Source: GCA-2683825 sp965662355 (GTDB lineage: Bacteria > Planctomycetota > UBA1135 > GCA-002686595). From it: a DNA stretch of 64,000 nt. Within the stretch, counting starts at the first letter, position 1. Every line of letters starts with the position of its first letter. Below the pieces are notes generated by a model. That model had not been told where the DNA came from. It did not search any database and saw nothing but the letters and a program-made list of their open reading frames with translations. Of the stretch, positions 41,226 through 49,768 are shown piece by piece. Location of the stretch: the NCBI GenBank assembly GCA_965662355.1, contig CBFIHP010000009.1:163017-227016 (forward strand), given 5' to 3'. A program made the translations under genes and the position numbers.

Positions 41226-43193
41226 ATGGAAACCCGGGTTGCTCGCGCGGGTAGAATGCTCGTCATGGCGAAGTCGCTCCGGACCTCCCTTTTCGCGCTC
41301 CTTACCCTCGGTGTCCTTGCCGCCGCGTTCCAGCTGGCCGCGGCCCGTATGTTCCCGGCCGTCGTTCCCGAGGGCTCGGATGCCGATTTGTCCGGGACGG
41401 ACGAGAAGGCGCTCGATGAACTGCGCCCCGGTCCCGTGGCGCCGGACCTCTACCACCCCGACCGCGCGCGGAAGGTCGAACCCAAGCGTGGCGGTACGGT
41501 GACCGTCTACGTTCCGACCAGCGTGCGCATGTTGGCCTTGCCGCTCAGCAACAGCACCTACGCGCGCAATGTGCTGAACGAGGTACACGAGATGCTCGTG
41601 CGGCTCGACTGGGAGAGCTGGGAATTCGAGGGCGTCCTGGCCACCCACTGGGACCTCGAAGACACGCTCGTCAAGAACGATGGACAACGTCTCTTCGGCA
41701 AGCTCAGCGACGGGGGGGATCACTGGTTGGTCACTCCGCTCTCGAAGAGCCATCCCCTCGCTGAACCTACCAAGATTGCGAAGGACGATACGGCCTCCGT
41801 CGAGCTGGGTACCGTCTTCACCTTCTACTTGCGCAAGGGTGTCAAGTGGCATGACGGCCACGCTTTCGACGTCGACGACGTGCTCTTCGGCTACGAGATC
41901 TACGCGAACCCCGAGATTCTGTGCAACAGCTTCCGCTCGTCGTTCCAGAAGATCGTTCGAGCCGAACGCATCGATGACTACACGGTGCGCTTCCACTACG
42001 GTCAGCAGTTCTTCAAGTCCCTGGACAACTTTCGCAACCTGGTGCCCATGCCCAGGCACCTGTACGACCTCCTGGATCCCGATCATGCCCGGCATGACCC
42101 CGACGCGGATCAGGCGAAGCGAGCCAAGGCGGTCAACGAAAACCCGCACAACGCAAATTGGGTTGGCCTCGGTCCGTATCGCATCACCAGTGCGGAGCCG
42201 ATGCTCTACGAGGCCGAGCGTTTCGAGGATTACTTCGACAAGGAGAACGCCGGCTATGTCGAGCGCATTCGTTGGCGCCACATCCGCGGCTTCGACACGG
42301 CGCTCGAGGCACTCAAGAACGGCGAGCTGGATTTCTCGGCCTGGTTGTCGACCGACATGTATCTCGGCGACGGTACCAGCGAAGCGAACTTCACCGACAA
42401 CTACTACAAGGGTAAGTATCCCGTTGGGTCTGTCGGCTTCGCTCCCTGGAACATGCGTCGTTCGCATCTCTCCGACGTCCGCGTGCGCAAGGCGCTTGTC
42501 CACGCTTTCGACATGGAGGCGTATCGCCGCAACCAAAGTGGCGGGCTGGGTACGATTTCAACCGGAACGCAAGCGCACTTCAGTCCCGCCTACAACAACG
42601 ATCTCGAGCCCTTGGCATACGATCCCAACCAGGCGGTCGAATTGCTGGCGGAGGCCGGTTGGTACGACCGCGACGACGACGGGGTCGTGGACAAGGACGG
42701 GGTGCCACTGCAGGTCGAGTACCTGGCCATCGCCGGACACAAGGGCGATCAGGAGTTCACCGAGCTCCTGAAGAAGAGCTACGACGAAGTCGGAGTCGAC
42801 CTGAAGGTGACCGAGCTCGACTACCCGACGATCATGCAGCGCTTGAAAGAGCGCGACTACGATGCATGTAGCGCTTCCTGGAGCATGCCCCTAGAGAGCA
42901 ACCAAGAGCAGTTGTGGCACTCGAAGAACGACGAGCCGGGCCGGGGCAACTACTCGGGTGTTCGCGATCCCAAGGTTGACGCGATGCTCGAGGCGGCGGA
43001 TCGTGAAATCGATCGCGAGAAGCGCTACGAGATCTGGCGCGAGCTACAGCGCTATCTCTACGAAGAAGTTCAGCCCTACTTCTTCCGCAACACGCCGCCC
43101 AGGCGTTACGCCATGAGCAAGAAGATCCGTGGCTTCCAGAGCTTCGGGATCATTCCGGGATACTCGATCCGCCGCTGGTACTTCGCGGACTGA
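41226..43193 (+). CDS. family 5 extracellular peptide-binding protein (operon 2)
   Basis: This 655-residue protein has an N-terminal helix (SLFALLTLGVLAAAFQLAAA) and the binding-protein body: KRGGTVTVYVPTSVRMLALP, FYLRKGVKWHDGHAFDVDDV, GLGPYRITSAEPMLYEAERF and VRVRKALVHAFDMEAYRR. An extra stretch of about 50 residues (LVKNDGQRLFGKLSDGGDHW onward) interrupts the segment before FYLRKG. A calcium-loop-like DRDDDGVVDKDG lies near residue 480. It is only distantly related to the operon 1 binding protein and lacks the GcvH-like part, so the two operons probably take different ligands. Confidence 0.93.
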   Translation: METRVARAGRMLVMAKSLRTSLFALLTLGVLAAAFQLAAARMFPAVVPEGSDADLSGTDEKALDELRPGPVAPDLYHPDRARKVEPKRGGTVTVYVPTSVRMLALPLSNSTYARNVLNEVHEMLVRLDWESWEFEGVLATHWDLEDTLVKNDGQRLFGKLSDGGDHWLVTPLSKSHPLAEPTKIAKDDTASVELGTVFTFYLRKGVKWHDGHAFDVDDVLFGYEIYANPEILCNSFRSSFQKIVRAERIDDYTVRFHYGQQFFKSLDNFRNLVPMPRHLYDLLDPDHARHDPDADQAKRAKAVNENPHNANWVGLGPYRITSAEPMLYEAERFEDYFDKENAGYVERIRWRHIRGFDTALEALKNGELDFSAWLSTDMYLGDGTSEANFTDNYYKGKYPVGSVGFAPWNMRRSHLSDVRVRKALVHAFDMEAYRRNQSGGLGTISTGTQAHFSPAYNNDLEPLAYDPNQAVELLAEAGWYDRDDDGVVDKDGVPLQVEYLAIAGHKGDQEFTELLKKSYDEVGVDLKVTELDYPTIMQRLKERDYDACSASWSMPLESNQEQLWHSKNDEPGRGNYSGVRDPKVDAMLEAADREIDREKRYEIWRELQRYLYEEVQPYFFRNTPPRRYAMSKKIRGFQSFGIIPGYSIRRWYFAD

Positions 43194-43194
43194 G

Positions 43195-44256
43195 GTGCGC
43201 TCCTATCTCCTGAGGAGGCTCTTGTGGATGATCCCGACCTTGCTCGGGATCACGGTCTTGACCTTTTGCGTCATGCAGCTCGTCCCCGGGGATCCGGCGG
43301 ATATTCACATGGCTGCGGAGGGTGGGGAAGCGACTCCGGATATGGGTAACATCCAGCAAGGGTTGGCCCAGTTCCGTCGCGAGTACCTTCTGGATCAACC
43401 GATCTGGCGTCAGTACTTGCACTACCTCGGGCCCTTCGACCTTTCGGCGTCGGGGCACCGTTGGTTCGGGGGCACGGGAGAGAACTCCTACGGGGGATTG
43501 CTGCTTGGAGATCTGGGACGAGAGTTCGGACGGCCCCATGTGCAGATCCGTGACGAGCTTCTGCGGCGCATGAAGGTGACCGTCCCGTTGGCTTTCACGG
43601 CGTTGTTTCTCTCGTATGCCCTGGCCCTTCCTCTGGGAATCGTCTCGGTCATGCGGCGTGGAGGTCCCTTTGACACGGGGGCGGGGGTCTTGGTGTTTCT
43701 CCTCTACTCCGTGCCAGCCTTTTGGGCGGCGCTGATGTTGCAATTGATCTTCGGGGCACACTGGCTGGATCTCTTGCCGATCGTCGGATTGGCCGACAAG
43801 AATGCGGCGGACTTCGGTCAGATGGAGCGCGGGTGGGACGTGCTGAAGCACCTGATCCTGCCGATCGTTGTTCTGACGTACGGCGGGTTTGCGTACCTGT
43901 CGCGGCACATGCGCTCGGGGCTCCTGGATGTCATCCGCGAGAACTACATTCGCACGGCGCGGGCCAAGGGGCTCTCGGAGCGCACCGTGATCCTGAAGCA
44001 TGCCCTGCGCAACTCCCTGGGCCCGTTGCTGACGCTCTTCGCAACGATTCTGCCGGCCTTGATCGGTGGTTCCGTGATCGTCGAATTCATCTTCGATCTG
44101 CCGGGCGTGGGCAGCTATGCCTTCGATGCGGTCTCCAACCGCGATTACTTCATCGTGATGGGCGTCACGACCTTCTCCGCGGTCGTGACACTGGTCTGCA
44201 TTCTCGTCACAGACCTGGCCTACGCCTGGTTGGATCCACGGATCCGCTATGACTGA
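43195..44256 (+). CDS. oligopeptide ABC transporter permease, OppB-like (operon 2)
   Basis: This 353-residue permease starts at GTG 43195, one base after the stop of the binding protein gene. Its N-terminus VRSYLLRRLLWMIPTLLGIT, then VLTFCVMQLVPGDPADIH, is canonical OppB. The EAA loop is NYIRTARAKGLSERTVILKH. It shares with the OppB of operon 1 the unusual YLHYLGPFDL...GLLLGDLG loop. Six helices are predicted. It overlaps the next gene by 8 bp. Confidence 0.95.
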   Translation: MRSYLLRRLLWMIPTLLGITVLTFCVMQLVPGDPADIHMAAEGGEATPDMGNIQQGLAQFRREYLLDQPIWRQYLHYLGPFDLSASGHRWFGGTGENSYGGLLLGDLGREFGRPHVQIRDELLRRMKVTVPLAFTALFLSYALALPLGIVSVMRRGGPFDTGAGVLVFLLYSVPAFWAALMLQLIFGAHWLDLLPIVGLADKNAADFGQMERGWDVLKHLILPIVVLTYGGFAYLSRHMRSGLLDVIRENYIRTARAKGLSERTVILKHALRNSLGPLLTLFATILPALIGGSVIVEFIFDLPGVGSYAFDAVSNRDYFIVMGVTTFSAVVTLVCILVTDLAYAWLDPRIRYD

Positions 44257-45934
44257 TGTCGGCGCCCTAGCGCATGGACCCGTGACGGAGGGTCACTGGG
44301 GTCGAGTGCGGGTGCGCCTCGGGCGGCGCCGTCTATTCGCCTTCGCGTTGTTCACGTTGAGCGTCTTGTATGGCGCCGCGATCTTCGCGCCGTTGATCGC
44401 CAACGATCGGCCGTACGTGCTCGAGGCCATCGACTACAAGAGCTACGAAGCAGCTCGCAAACGGCTCTACTTTTCGGTGCTCGGGCTCGATGGCTTGCTG
44501 GAGAAGACAGCGAGCGAGTATGAAAAAACGCGCACCGGCGGGTCGGTGCAAACCTACGCGGATGCCTTGCGCGCTGAAGGGCAAGCGCTCTCCCACGCGA
44601 TTGCGACGATGGGGTGCTACCTGGACGAAGAGACGGCCTCGGGGCTGGGGGTCTTCCAGAGCGAATTCGAGCGCGTGATCCGCTTTGGACTCGAAGAGCG
44701 TCGACAGGAAGCCGGACGCTTGGTTCTCGAGCTGAAGCAGCGGGCGATGCAGGTGCGCGAGGACTATCGTGCATCCGAAACTGCGGGCGAGGGCCACAGC
44801 GTCGTGGGCGTGAGCTTGAAGGCGCATCGCTCCTACCCTCTCTTCGCCTCGTTGAGTGCCTTCGAGGTCTTCTTCATGGTGCTCTGGGTCGGTGCGGTGG
44901 GGCTGCATCTCACCCGGCGCACGAGTTTCCGCCGTTTCGGGGGTCTTCTGGCGCTTTGTTCCCTGGCCGCGGTGCTCACCTGGTCGGTGCAGAAGGGCGG
45001 CGAGAACAGCTACTACCCGGCGTACAAGGATGGGCTCACCAGTGGCAAGATCCAGGCGGTGCGTGCCGTGTTTCCGCCGCTAGCGTTTGGTTTTGCCGAA
45101 GCGGGTTCCGAGAGTCATCGTCCGCCGACCTGGCACAGGAGCTCGGAAATCGACGCGGAGGGCTTCTATGCGTACGGCCATCGTTCCGGCGAGGCCGACG
45201 AATTCGGAATCGCCGCACCGGCCAATCCGGTCGAAGTGCGATTCGCGGAACCGGAACGCAATTCGGCCTGGCGACATCCCCTGGGGACCGATGGGTTGGG
45301 GCGCGATCTCTTCGTGCGGGCTATCTATGGAGGGCGCATCAGTCTGTCGGTCGGACTCGTTTCCACCATCGTCTTGGCACTGATCGGAATCTTCCTCGGG
45401 GCCGTGGCCGGCTACTTCGGCGGGCGCGTGGATCTCCTGATCTCGCGTCTGATCGAGGTCGTGATCTGCTTTCCCTCGCTCTTTCTGATCCTGGCCGTGG
45501 TTGTCTTTCTCGGGCCGGGGTTGATCACGATCATGCTGGTGATCGGGCTCGTACGCTGGACGAGCATCGCGCGCTTGACCCGCGGGGAGTTCCTGCGGCT
45601 ACGCGAACTGGAGTTTGTCGACGCGGCACGTTCGCTCGGGTTGTCGACGCCGCGCATCCTCGTGCGTCATATCTTGCCCAATGCGATCGGTCCGATTCTC
45701 GTGGCTGCGACCTTCTCCATCGCCGCTGGTTTGTTGATCGAGTCGAGCCTCGCCTTCCTCGGTCTCGGGATCAGTGAACCGATCCCCTCGTGGGGTGCGC
45801 TCGTGCGAACATCGAAGAACCCGGCTCACTGGTGGATTCATGCCTTTCCCGGAGCACTCATTTTCCTGACGGTGCTTTGTTACAACCTCATTGGGGATGC
45901 CGTGCGCGACGCCCTGGATCCCAAGCTGAACTGA
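44249..45934 (+). CDS. oligopeptide ABC transporter permease, OppC-like, with a large extra region and two extra helices (operon 2)
   Basis: At 561 residues it is almost twice the usual OppC. After the first helix (about 31-50), residues 52-340 are additional. They hold a charged helical, perhaps coiled-coil, part (about 62-172), two hydrophobic segments (SAFEVFFMVLWVGAVGLHLT near 203-222 and GGLLALCSLAAVLTWSV near 231-247), and a soluble part up to the usual HPLGTDGLGRDLFVRAIYGG. The permease core with EAA loop EFVDAARSLGLSTPRILVRH is intact. Eight membrane helices are thus predicted instead of six. The end overlaps the OppD start by one base. Confidence 0.92.
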   Translation: MTDVGALAHGPVTEGHWGRVRVRLGRRRLFAFALFTLSVLYGAAIFAPLIANDRPYVLEAIDYKSYEAARKRLYFSVLGLDGLLEKTASEYEKTRTGGSVQTYADALRAEGQALSHAIATMGCYLDEETASGLGVFQSEFERVIRFGLEERRQEAGRLVLELKQRAMQVREDYRASETAGEGHSVVGVSLKAHRSYPLFASLSAFEVFFMVLWVGAVGLHLTRRTSFRRFGGLLALCSLAAVLTWSVQKGGENSYYPAYKDGLTSGKIQAVRAVFPPLAFGFAEAGSESHRPPTWHRSSEIDAEGFYAYGHRSGEADEFGIAAPANPVEVRFAEPERNSAWRHPLGTDGLGRDLFVRAIYGGRISLSVGLVSTIVLALIGIFLGAVAGYFGGRVDLLISRLIEVVICFPSLFLILAVVVFLGPGLITIMLVIGLVRWTSIARLTRGEFLRLRELEFVDAARSLGLSTPRILVRHILPNAIGPILVAATFSIAAGLLIESSLAFLGLGISEPIPSWGALVRTSKNPAHWWIHAFPGALIFLTVLCYNLIGDAVRDALDPKLN

Positions 45935-46971
45935 TGGCTTCTCCCTTCGACTTGGTTGGAGATACACAAGGGAGCGAGGAGCCCCTGCTCGAGCTGCGTG
46001 ACCTGCGTACCTACTTCCCGACGCCCACGGGATTCGCACAGGCGGTCGACGGGGTCGACCTCGTCGTCCAGGCGGGTGAAACCGTGGCGCTCGTGGGCGA
46101 ATCGGGCTGCGGGAAGACGGCGACGGCGCTTTCGATCTTGGATCTCGTGCCGCCGCCAGGGGAAGTGCGCACTGGCGAGGTGTTGTTCCGCGGCCAGGAC
46201 CTGCGCAAGCTCGCGCCCGAGGACCTGCGCCATCTGCGAGGCAACGCGATCGGCATGGTCTTTCAAGAGCCGATGACCTCCCTGAACCCCGTGTTCACGG
46301 TGGGCGAGCAGATTGCCGAAACCGTTCGACTGCATCGTGGATTGGACAAGCGAGCGGCGCGGGAGGCGGCCTTCGAGATGCTCGAGATCGTGGGCATTCC
46401 CAGTCCACGCGAGCGTTTGGATGTGTATCCGCACGAACTCTCAGGCGGCATGCGCCAACGCGTCGTCATCGCCATCGCCATGTGCTGCGACCCCGCACTC
46501 CTGATCGCGGACGAGCCGACCACCGCCTTGGATGTCACCGTTCAGGCGCAGATCCTCGAGCTCTTCAGGCGCCTGCAGACGCGTTCGGGGATGGGCATGC
46601 TGCTGATCACGCACGATCTCGCGATCGTGGCCGAGTTTGCCGATCGCGTCTGCGTCATGTACGCCGGTCGTATCGTCGAAGAGGCTCCCGTGCGCGAGCT
46701 CTTTCAGAACCCCAAGCATCCATACACGATCGGTCTGCTCCGTTCCCTGCCGGAACTCGCACAACGCGGGCGTGCGCTCGAGACGATCCAGGGCAGCGTG
46801 CCCGACCCCACGCGTTATCCCAGCGGCTGTCGTTTTCGACCGCGGTGCCCGCTAGCGCGGGTGGACTGCGAACGAAGCGAGCCGCCGCTGAGTGTGGCCG
46901 CGGCCAGGAGCCCCGGCCAGATCGCTCACAAGGCCGCGTGCCTCTTCACCGAGGAGGCGCAGAGCCTGTGA
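45934..46971 (+). CDS. oligopeptide/dipeptide ABC transporter ATPase, OppD-like (operon 2)
   Basis: This 345-residue ATPase has Walker A GESGCGKT (55-62), Q-loop MVFQEPMTSLNPVF, signature LSGGMRQRVVIAIAM and Walker B LLIADEPTTALDVT. The tail CRFRPRCPLARVDC has the family cysteines. It is of normal architecture, in contrast to its partner encoded next. ATG 45934 overlaps the permease stop by one base; the stop overlaps the GTG of the next gene. Confidence 0.95.
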   Translation: MASPFDLVGDTQGSEEPLLELRDLRTYFPTPTGFAQAVDGVDLVVQAGETVALVGESGCGKTATALSILDLVPPPGEVRTGEVLFRGQDLRKLAPEDLRHLRGNAIGMVFQEPMTSLNPVFTVGEQIAETVRLHRGLDKRAAREAAFEMLEIVGIPSPRERLDVYPHELSGGMRQRVVIAIAMCCDPALLIADEPTTALDVTVQAQILELFRRLQTRSGMGMLLITHDLAIVAEFADRVCVMYAGRIVEEAPVRELFQNPKHPYTIGLLRSLPELAQRGRALETIQGSVPDPTRYPSGCRFRPRCPLARVDCERSEPPLSVAAARSPGQIAHKAACLFTEEAQSL

Positions 46972-48203
46972 GTATCGAAATCCACAAGCCGCTCGTCGAC
47001 GTACGCCGTCTGCGGAAGTGGTTTCCACGCAAGCAGGGCTTCTTCGGTCGCCATTCGGGGGATGTGAAGGCGGTCGATGACATCTCGTTTCATGTCCACT
47101 CCGGGGAAACCCTGTGCCTGGTGGGGGAGTCGGGTTCCGGCAAGAGCACCACCGCGCGCGCGATGTTGCGCCTGGTCGAGCCCAGCTCCGGTGAAATGTG
47201 GGTGCGCCCAGGAGGGATCGGAGCGGGGATCGGCGGAGCGATCGGTGGTGACGTGGCCGAGGACTTCTTTCGCCTGCGGCTTCGGCCACATGCCCTGCGT
47301 GGACCGCTCTACCTGATTCTGTTCCTGCTACTGCACACGCTCGCCGCGCGGGCCCTGGACTTCCCCGGAACCCGAGCGGTGAACGCCGCGGGGGCACTCG
47401 TTTTCATCGTCTGGTCGGGGTTGGTCCTGTGGGAGGCCCTGGACATCGCCAGACGCACGCGTGCCATGCGCAAGACCATGCAAATGGTCTTCCAGGATCC
47501 CCACGATAGCCTCAATCCGCGCATGTCCGTGGGCGAGGCCATCGGCGAACCCCTGCGCGTGCACTTCGGCCTGCCCCCGGCGGAGGTCGAGCGGCGTGTT
47601 GGCGAGCTCTTGTCGAGGGTCGGTTTGCAACCGGAGGTGCGCACGCGCTTCCCCCACGAATTCTCCGGTGGCCAGCGCCAACGCATCGGCATCGCCCGGG
47701 CCTTGGCACTCGAGCCCAGGCTGCTGATCTGCGATGAAGCGCTGAGCGCGCTCGATGTTTCCGTGCAGGCCCAGATCCTGAACCTGTTCGCGGACCTGAA
47801 GCGCGAGCTGAACCTCGCCTATCTCTTCATCGCCCATGACCTGGCGGTCGTGCGTCACATCGCCGATCGCATCCATGTCATGTATCTCGGCCGTATTGTC
47901 GAACGCGGTACGCCGGAGGATATCTTCGAGCGGCCGGCGCATCCGTACACGCGTGCGCTCTTGCAAGCGATTCCAACGACCCAGCGAGCTTTCGAAGATG
48001 ATACGCAGCGCGAGGAGGCTCGCGTGTTGAGTGGTGAAGTCCCAAGTTCGTTCGATCCGCCGCAGGGATGTTACTTTCACCCGCGTTGTCCGGTGGCGGA
48101 GGATCGTTGTCGAAACGCGTATCCCGAGGAGCGCGTGCTAGGTGAATCCCACGCTGCAGCCTGCCATTTACTCGTCCCTGACGAGATTCCCGCGAGCTCG
48201 TAG
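46968..48203 (+). CDS. OppF-like ABC ATPase carrying a hydrophobic two-helix insert (operon 2)
   Basis: This 411-residue protein has every ATPase motif: Walker A GESGSGKS (53-60), Q-loop Gln176 in MVFQDPHDSLNPRM, signature FSGGQRQRIG (232-241), Walker B LLICDEALSALD (252-263) and the C-terminal CYFHPRCP. Between EPSSGEMW and RAMRKTMQMVF the usual ~25 residues are replaced by about 90, including two strongly hydrophobic segments. Codon use looks like that of the neighbours and the frame is unbroken, so it is not a sequencing artefact of simple type. GTG 46968 overlaps the OppD stop (GTGA). Walker B has Cys and Ala where family members usually have Ala and Pro. Confidence 0.93.
   Translation: MSIEIHKPLVDVRRLRKWFPRKQGFFGRHSGDVKAVDDISFHVHSGETLCLVGESGSGKSTTARAMLRLVEPSSGEMWVRPGGIGAGIGGAIGGDVAEDFFRLRLRPHALRGPLYLILFLLLHTLAARALDFPGTRAVNAAGALVFIVWSGLVLWEALDIARRTRAMRKTMQMVFQDPHDSLNPRMSVGEAIGEPLRVHFGLPPAEVERRVGELLSRVGLQPEVRTRFPHEFSGGQRQRIGIARALALEPRLLICDEALSALDVSVQAQILNLFADLKRELNLAYLFIAHDLAVVRHIADRIHVMYLGRIVERGTPEDIFERPAHPYTRALLQAIPTTQRAFEDDTQREEARVLSGEVPSSFDPPQGCYFHPRCPVAEDRCRNAYPEERVLGESHAAACHLLVPDEIPASS
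47199..47462 (+). other. two-helix hydrophobic insert in the OppF-like ATPase
   Basis: Residues 78-165 of the ATPase. A glycine-rich linker (GGIGAGIGGAIGGDVAEDFF) leads to helix 1, RGPLYLILFLLLHTLAARAL (111-130), a short loop DFPGTRA, and helix 2, AVNAAGALVFIVWSGLVLWE (137-156), followed by basic ARRTRAMRKT. Both helices are long and apolar enough to cross a membrane, giving a hairpin with both ends on the same (cytoplasmic) side. Confidence 0.75.
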
Positions 48204-48240
48204 CGACAGAGCTCTGGGCGGTGCACGAAGATAGTGCGCC

Positions 48241-49710
48241 ATGCTGCTCCTTTCGATTTCCACCGTCCTCTGCCTTTCCGCACTCGCAACTTCGAACGAT
48301 GGCGACGAGCCCACGACCTGGGCCCAGTTCCGCGGACCGGGCGGGCGAGGGGTTGCCGAAAACACGGCAGCTCTACCCCCGCACCTGGATCCCGAGCGGA
48401 ACCTTCTGTGGAAGGCAGCTGTACCCGCCGGGCATTCCTCGCCTTGCATCTACGGCGAGCGCATCTTCTTGAGCGGTGCCACGGAGGGCGAATTGCACAC
48501 CCTCTGCATCGATCGCACAAGCGGTGAGTTGATCTGGCAAGAGAGCGTGGAAGCAAAAGGCATCGAGCGCGTACACCGCGTCAATTCCGCCGCCACGCCG
48601 ACGCCGGTCAGCGATGGCGAGCGCGTCTACGTCTACTTTGGATCGATAGGGCTTCTGTGCTATTCCGCAAGCGGTGGCGAAGTGCAGTGGGAGCGACTCT
48701 TCCCGATCCCGCGCAATACCTTCGGTACCGCGGCCTCACCCATCCTGGCCGACGGCAAGTTGATCTTCATCAGCGACGCGAACGAGGGCTCGTTCCTCGA
48801 AGCCATAGACCCCGAAATGGGGGACACGATCTGGAAGGTCGAACGCGATTCGTTCCGCTCCGGTTGGGCGACCCCCACTGTCTGGGAACGCGACGGCGTC
48901 AAGGAGCTCCTTATCTACGGCGTGTGGTGGCTGACCGCTTACAACCTCGAAGACGGCTCGGAGCGCTGGGCCGTGCCCGGCCTAACCGACGAGCCCATCA
49001 CCATGCCCGCCCAGGCGAACGGGCTCGTGTATGTCACCTCCTACAACATGCGCTCGAACCCCGAGGTGATCGGGCTTCCCCCCTTCGAGGAGCTGGTCGC
49101 GGAGCATGACCGCGACGGGGACGGCATGCTCGACAGTAGCGAAGCCGGGGAGAACAAGAGCATCCTCTCGCGCTTCGACGCGGATGGGGAAGGCGACCAC
49201 CCCCTGCGTATCTTCTTTCGCTTCCTCGACGAGGACAGGGACGGCAAGATCACCGCCGTCGAGTGGAAGAAGATCGTGGCCTGGTTGGAGGGCATGGAAC
49301 ACGCCAATGCTCTCATGGCCATTCGGCCCCAGGGTGAGGAGGACCCCGAGATCGTCTGGCAGGAACCACAAGGCGTTCCCGAGTGCCCCTCACCCCTGCT
49401 CTACGGGAGAGAGCTCTACATCATCAAGAACGGTGGCATGCTCTCTTGCCTCGATGCGGAGAAGGGCATCGTCCACTACCGCGAACGCATCGACTCTCGC
49501 GGGCCACACTACGCGTCCCCTGTGGGGGGGGACGGAAAGGTCTACATCAGTTCGGCCAGGGGAGTCGTGACGGTGGTGCAGGCGGGCCAGGAGTTGAAGG
49601 TGCTTTCGCAGACGAAACTGGGAGAGCGTGTCATGGCGACGCCGGCGATCGTGGATGGGAAGGTGTACGTGCGGGCGGAGGAGTCTTTGTTTGCCTTTGG
49701 GCAACGCTAG
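48241..49710 (+). CDS. exported PQQ-like beta-propeller protein with EF-hand pair
   Basis: This 489-residue protein has a short signal (MLLLSISTVLCLSALA). It starts TWAQFRGPGGRGVAENT, the usual opening of outer-membrane-assembly-like PQQ propellers of this group, with blades such as LHTLCIDRTSGELIWQ and GLLCYSASGGEVQWE. Between two blades sit two calcium-binding EF-hands: HDRDGDGMLDSSEAG and DEDRDGKITAVEWKK. The propeller then resumes (GGMLSCLDAEKGIVHYRERI). No catalytic PQQ ligands are evident; a binding or scaffold role is likely. It is in the same direction as operon 2 but 37 bp apart. Confidence 0.88.
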   Translation: MLLLSISTVLCLSALATSNDGDEPTTWAQFRGPGGRGVAENTAALPPHLDPERNLLWKAAVPAGHSSPCIYGERIFLSGATEGELHTLCIDRTSGELIWQESVEAKGIERVHRVNSAATPTPVSDGERVYVYFGSIGLLCYSASGGEVQWERLFPIPRNTFGTAASPILADGKLIFISDANEGSFLEAIDPEMGDTIWKVERDSFRSGWATPTVWERDGVKELLIYGVWWLTAYNLEDGSERWAVPGLTDEPITMPAQANGLVYVTSYNMRSNPEVIGLPPFEELVAEHDRDGDGMLDSSEAGENKSILSRFDADGEGDHPLRIFFRFLDEDRDGKITAVEWKKIVAWLEGMEHANALMAIRPQGEEDPEIVWQEPQGVPECPSPLLYGRELYIIKNGGMLSCLDAEKGIVHYRERIDSRGPHYASPVGGDGKVYISSARGVVTVVQAGQELKVLSQTKLGERVMATPAIVDGKVYVRAEESLFAFGQR

Positions 49711-49768
49711 GGGGCCTCCCCGCTGTGCTCGTCGAAAGGTGTCGAACGCCGTACATCGGGGAGCCGTG

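Noticed and set aside
41172..42536. 454-codon minus-strand frame antisense to binding protein 2
   Set aside because: Val- and Glu-rich shadow without domain or ribosome-binding site.
49711..49768. CTCCCCG/CGGGGAG inverted repeat between the PQQ and HAD genes
   Set aside because: Seven bases with a 34-nt loop could arise by chance; no T-tract.
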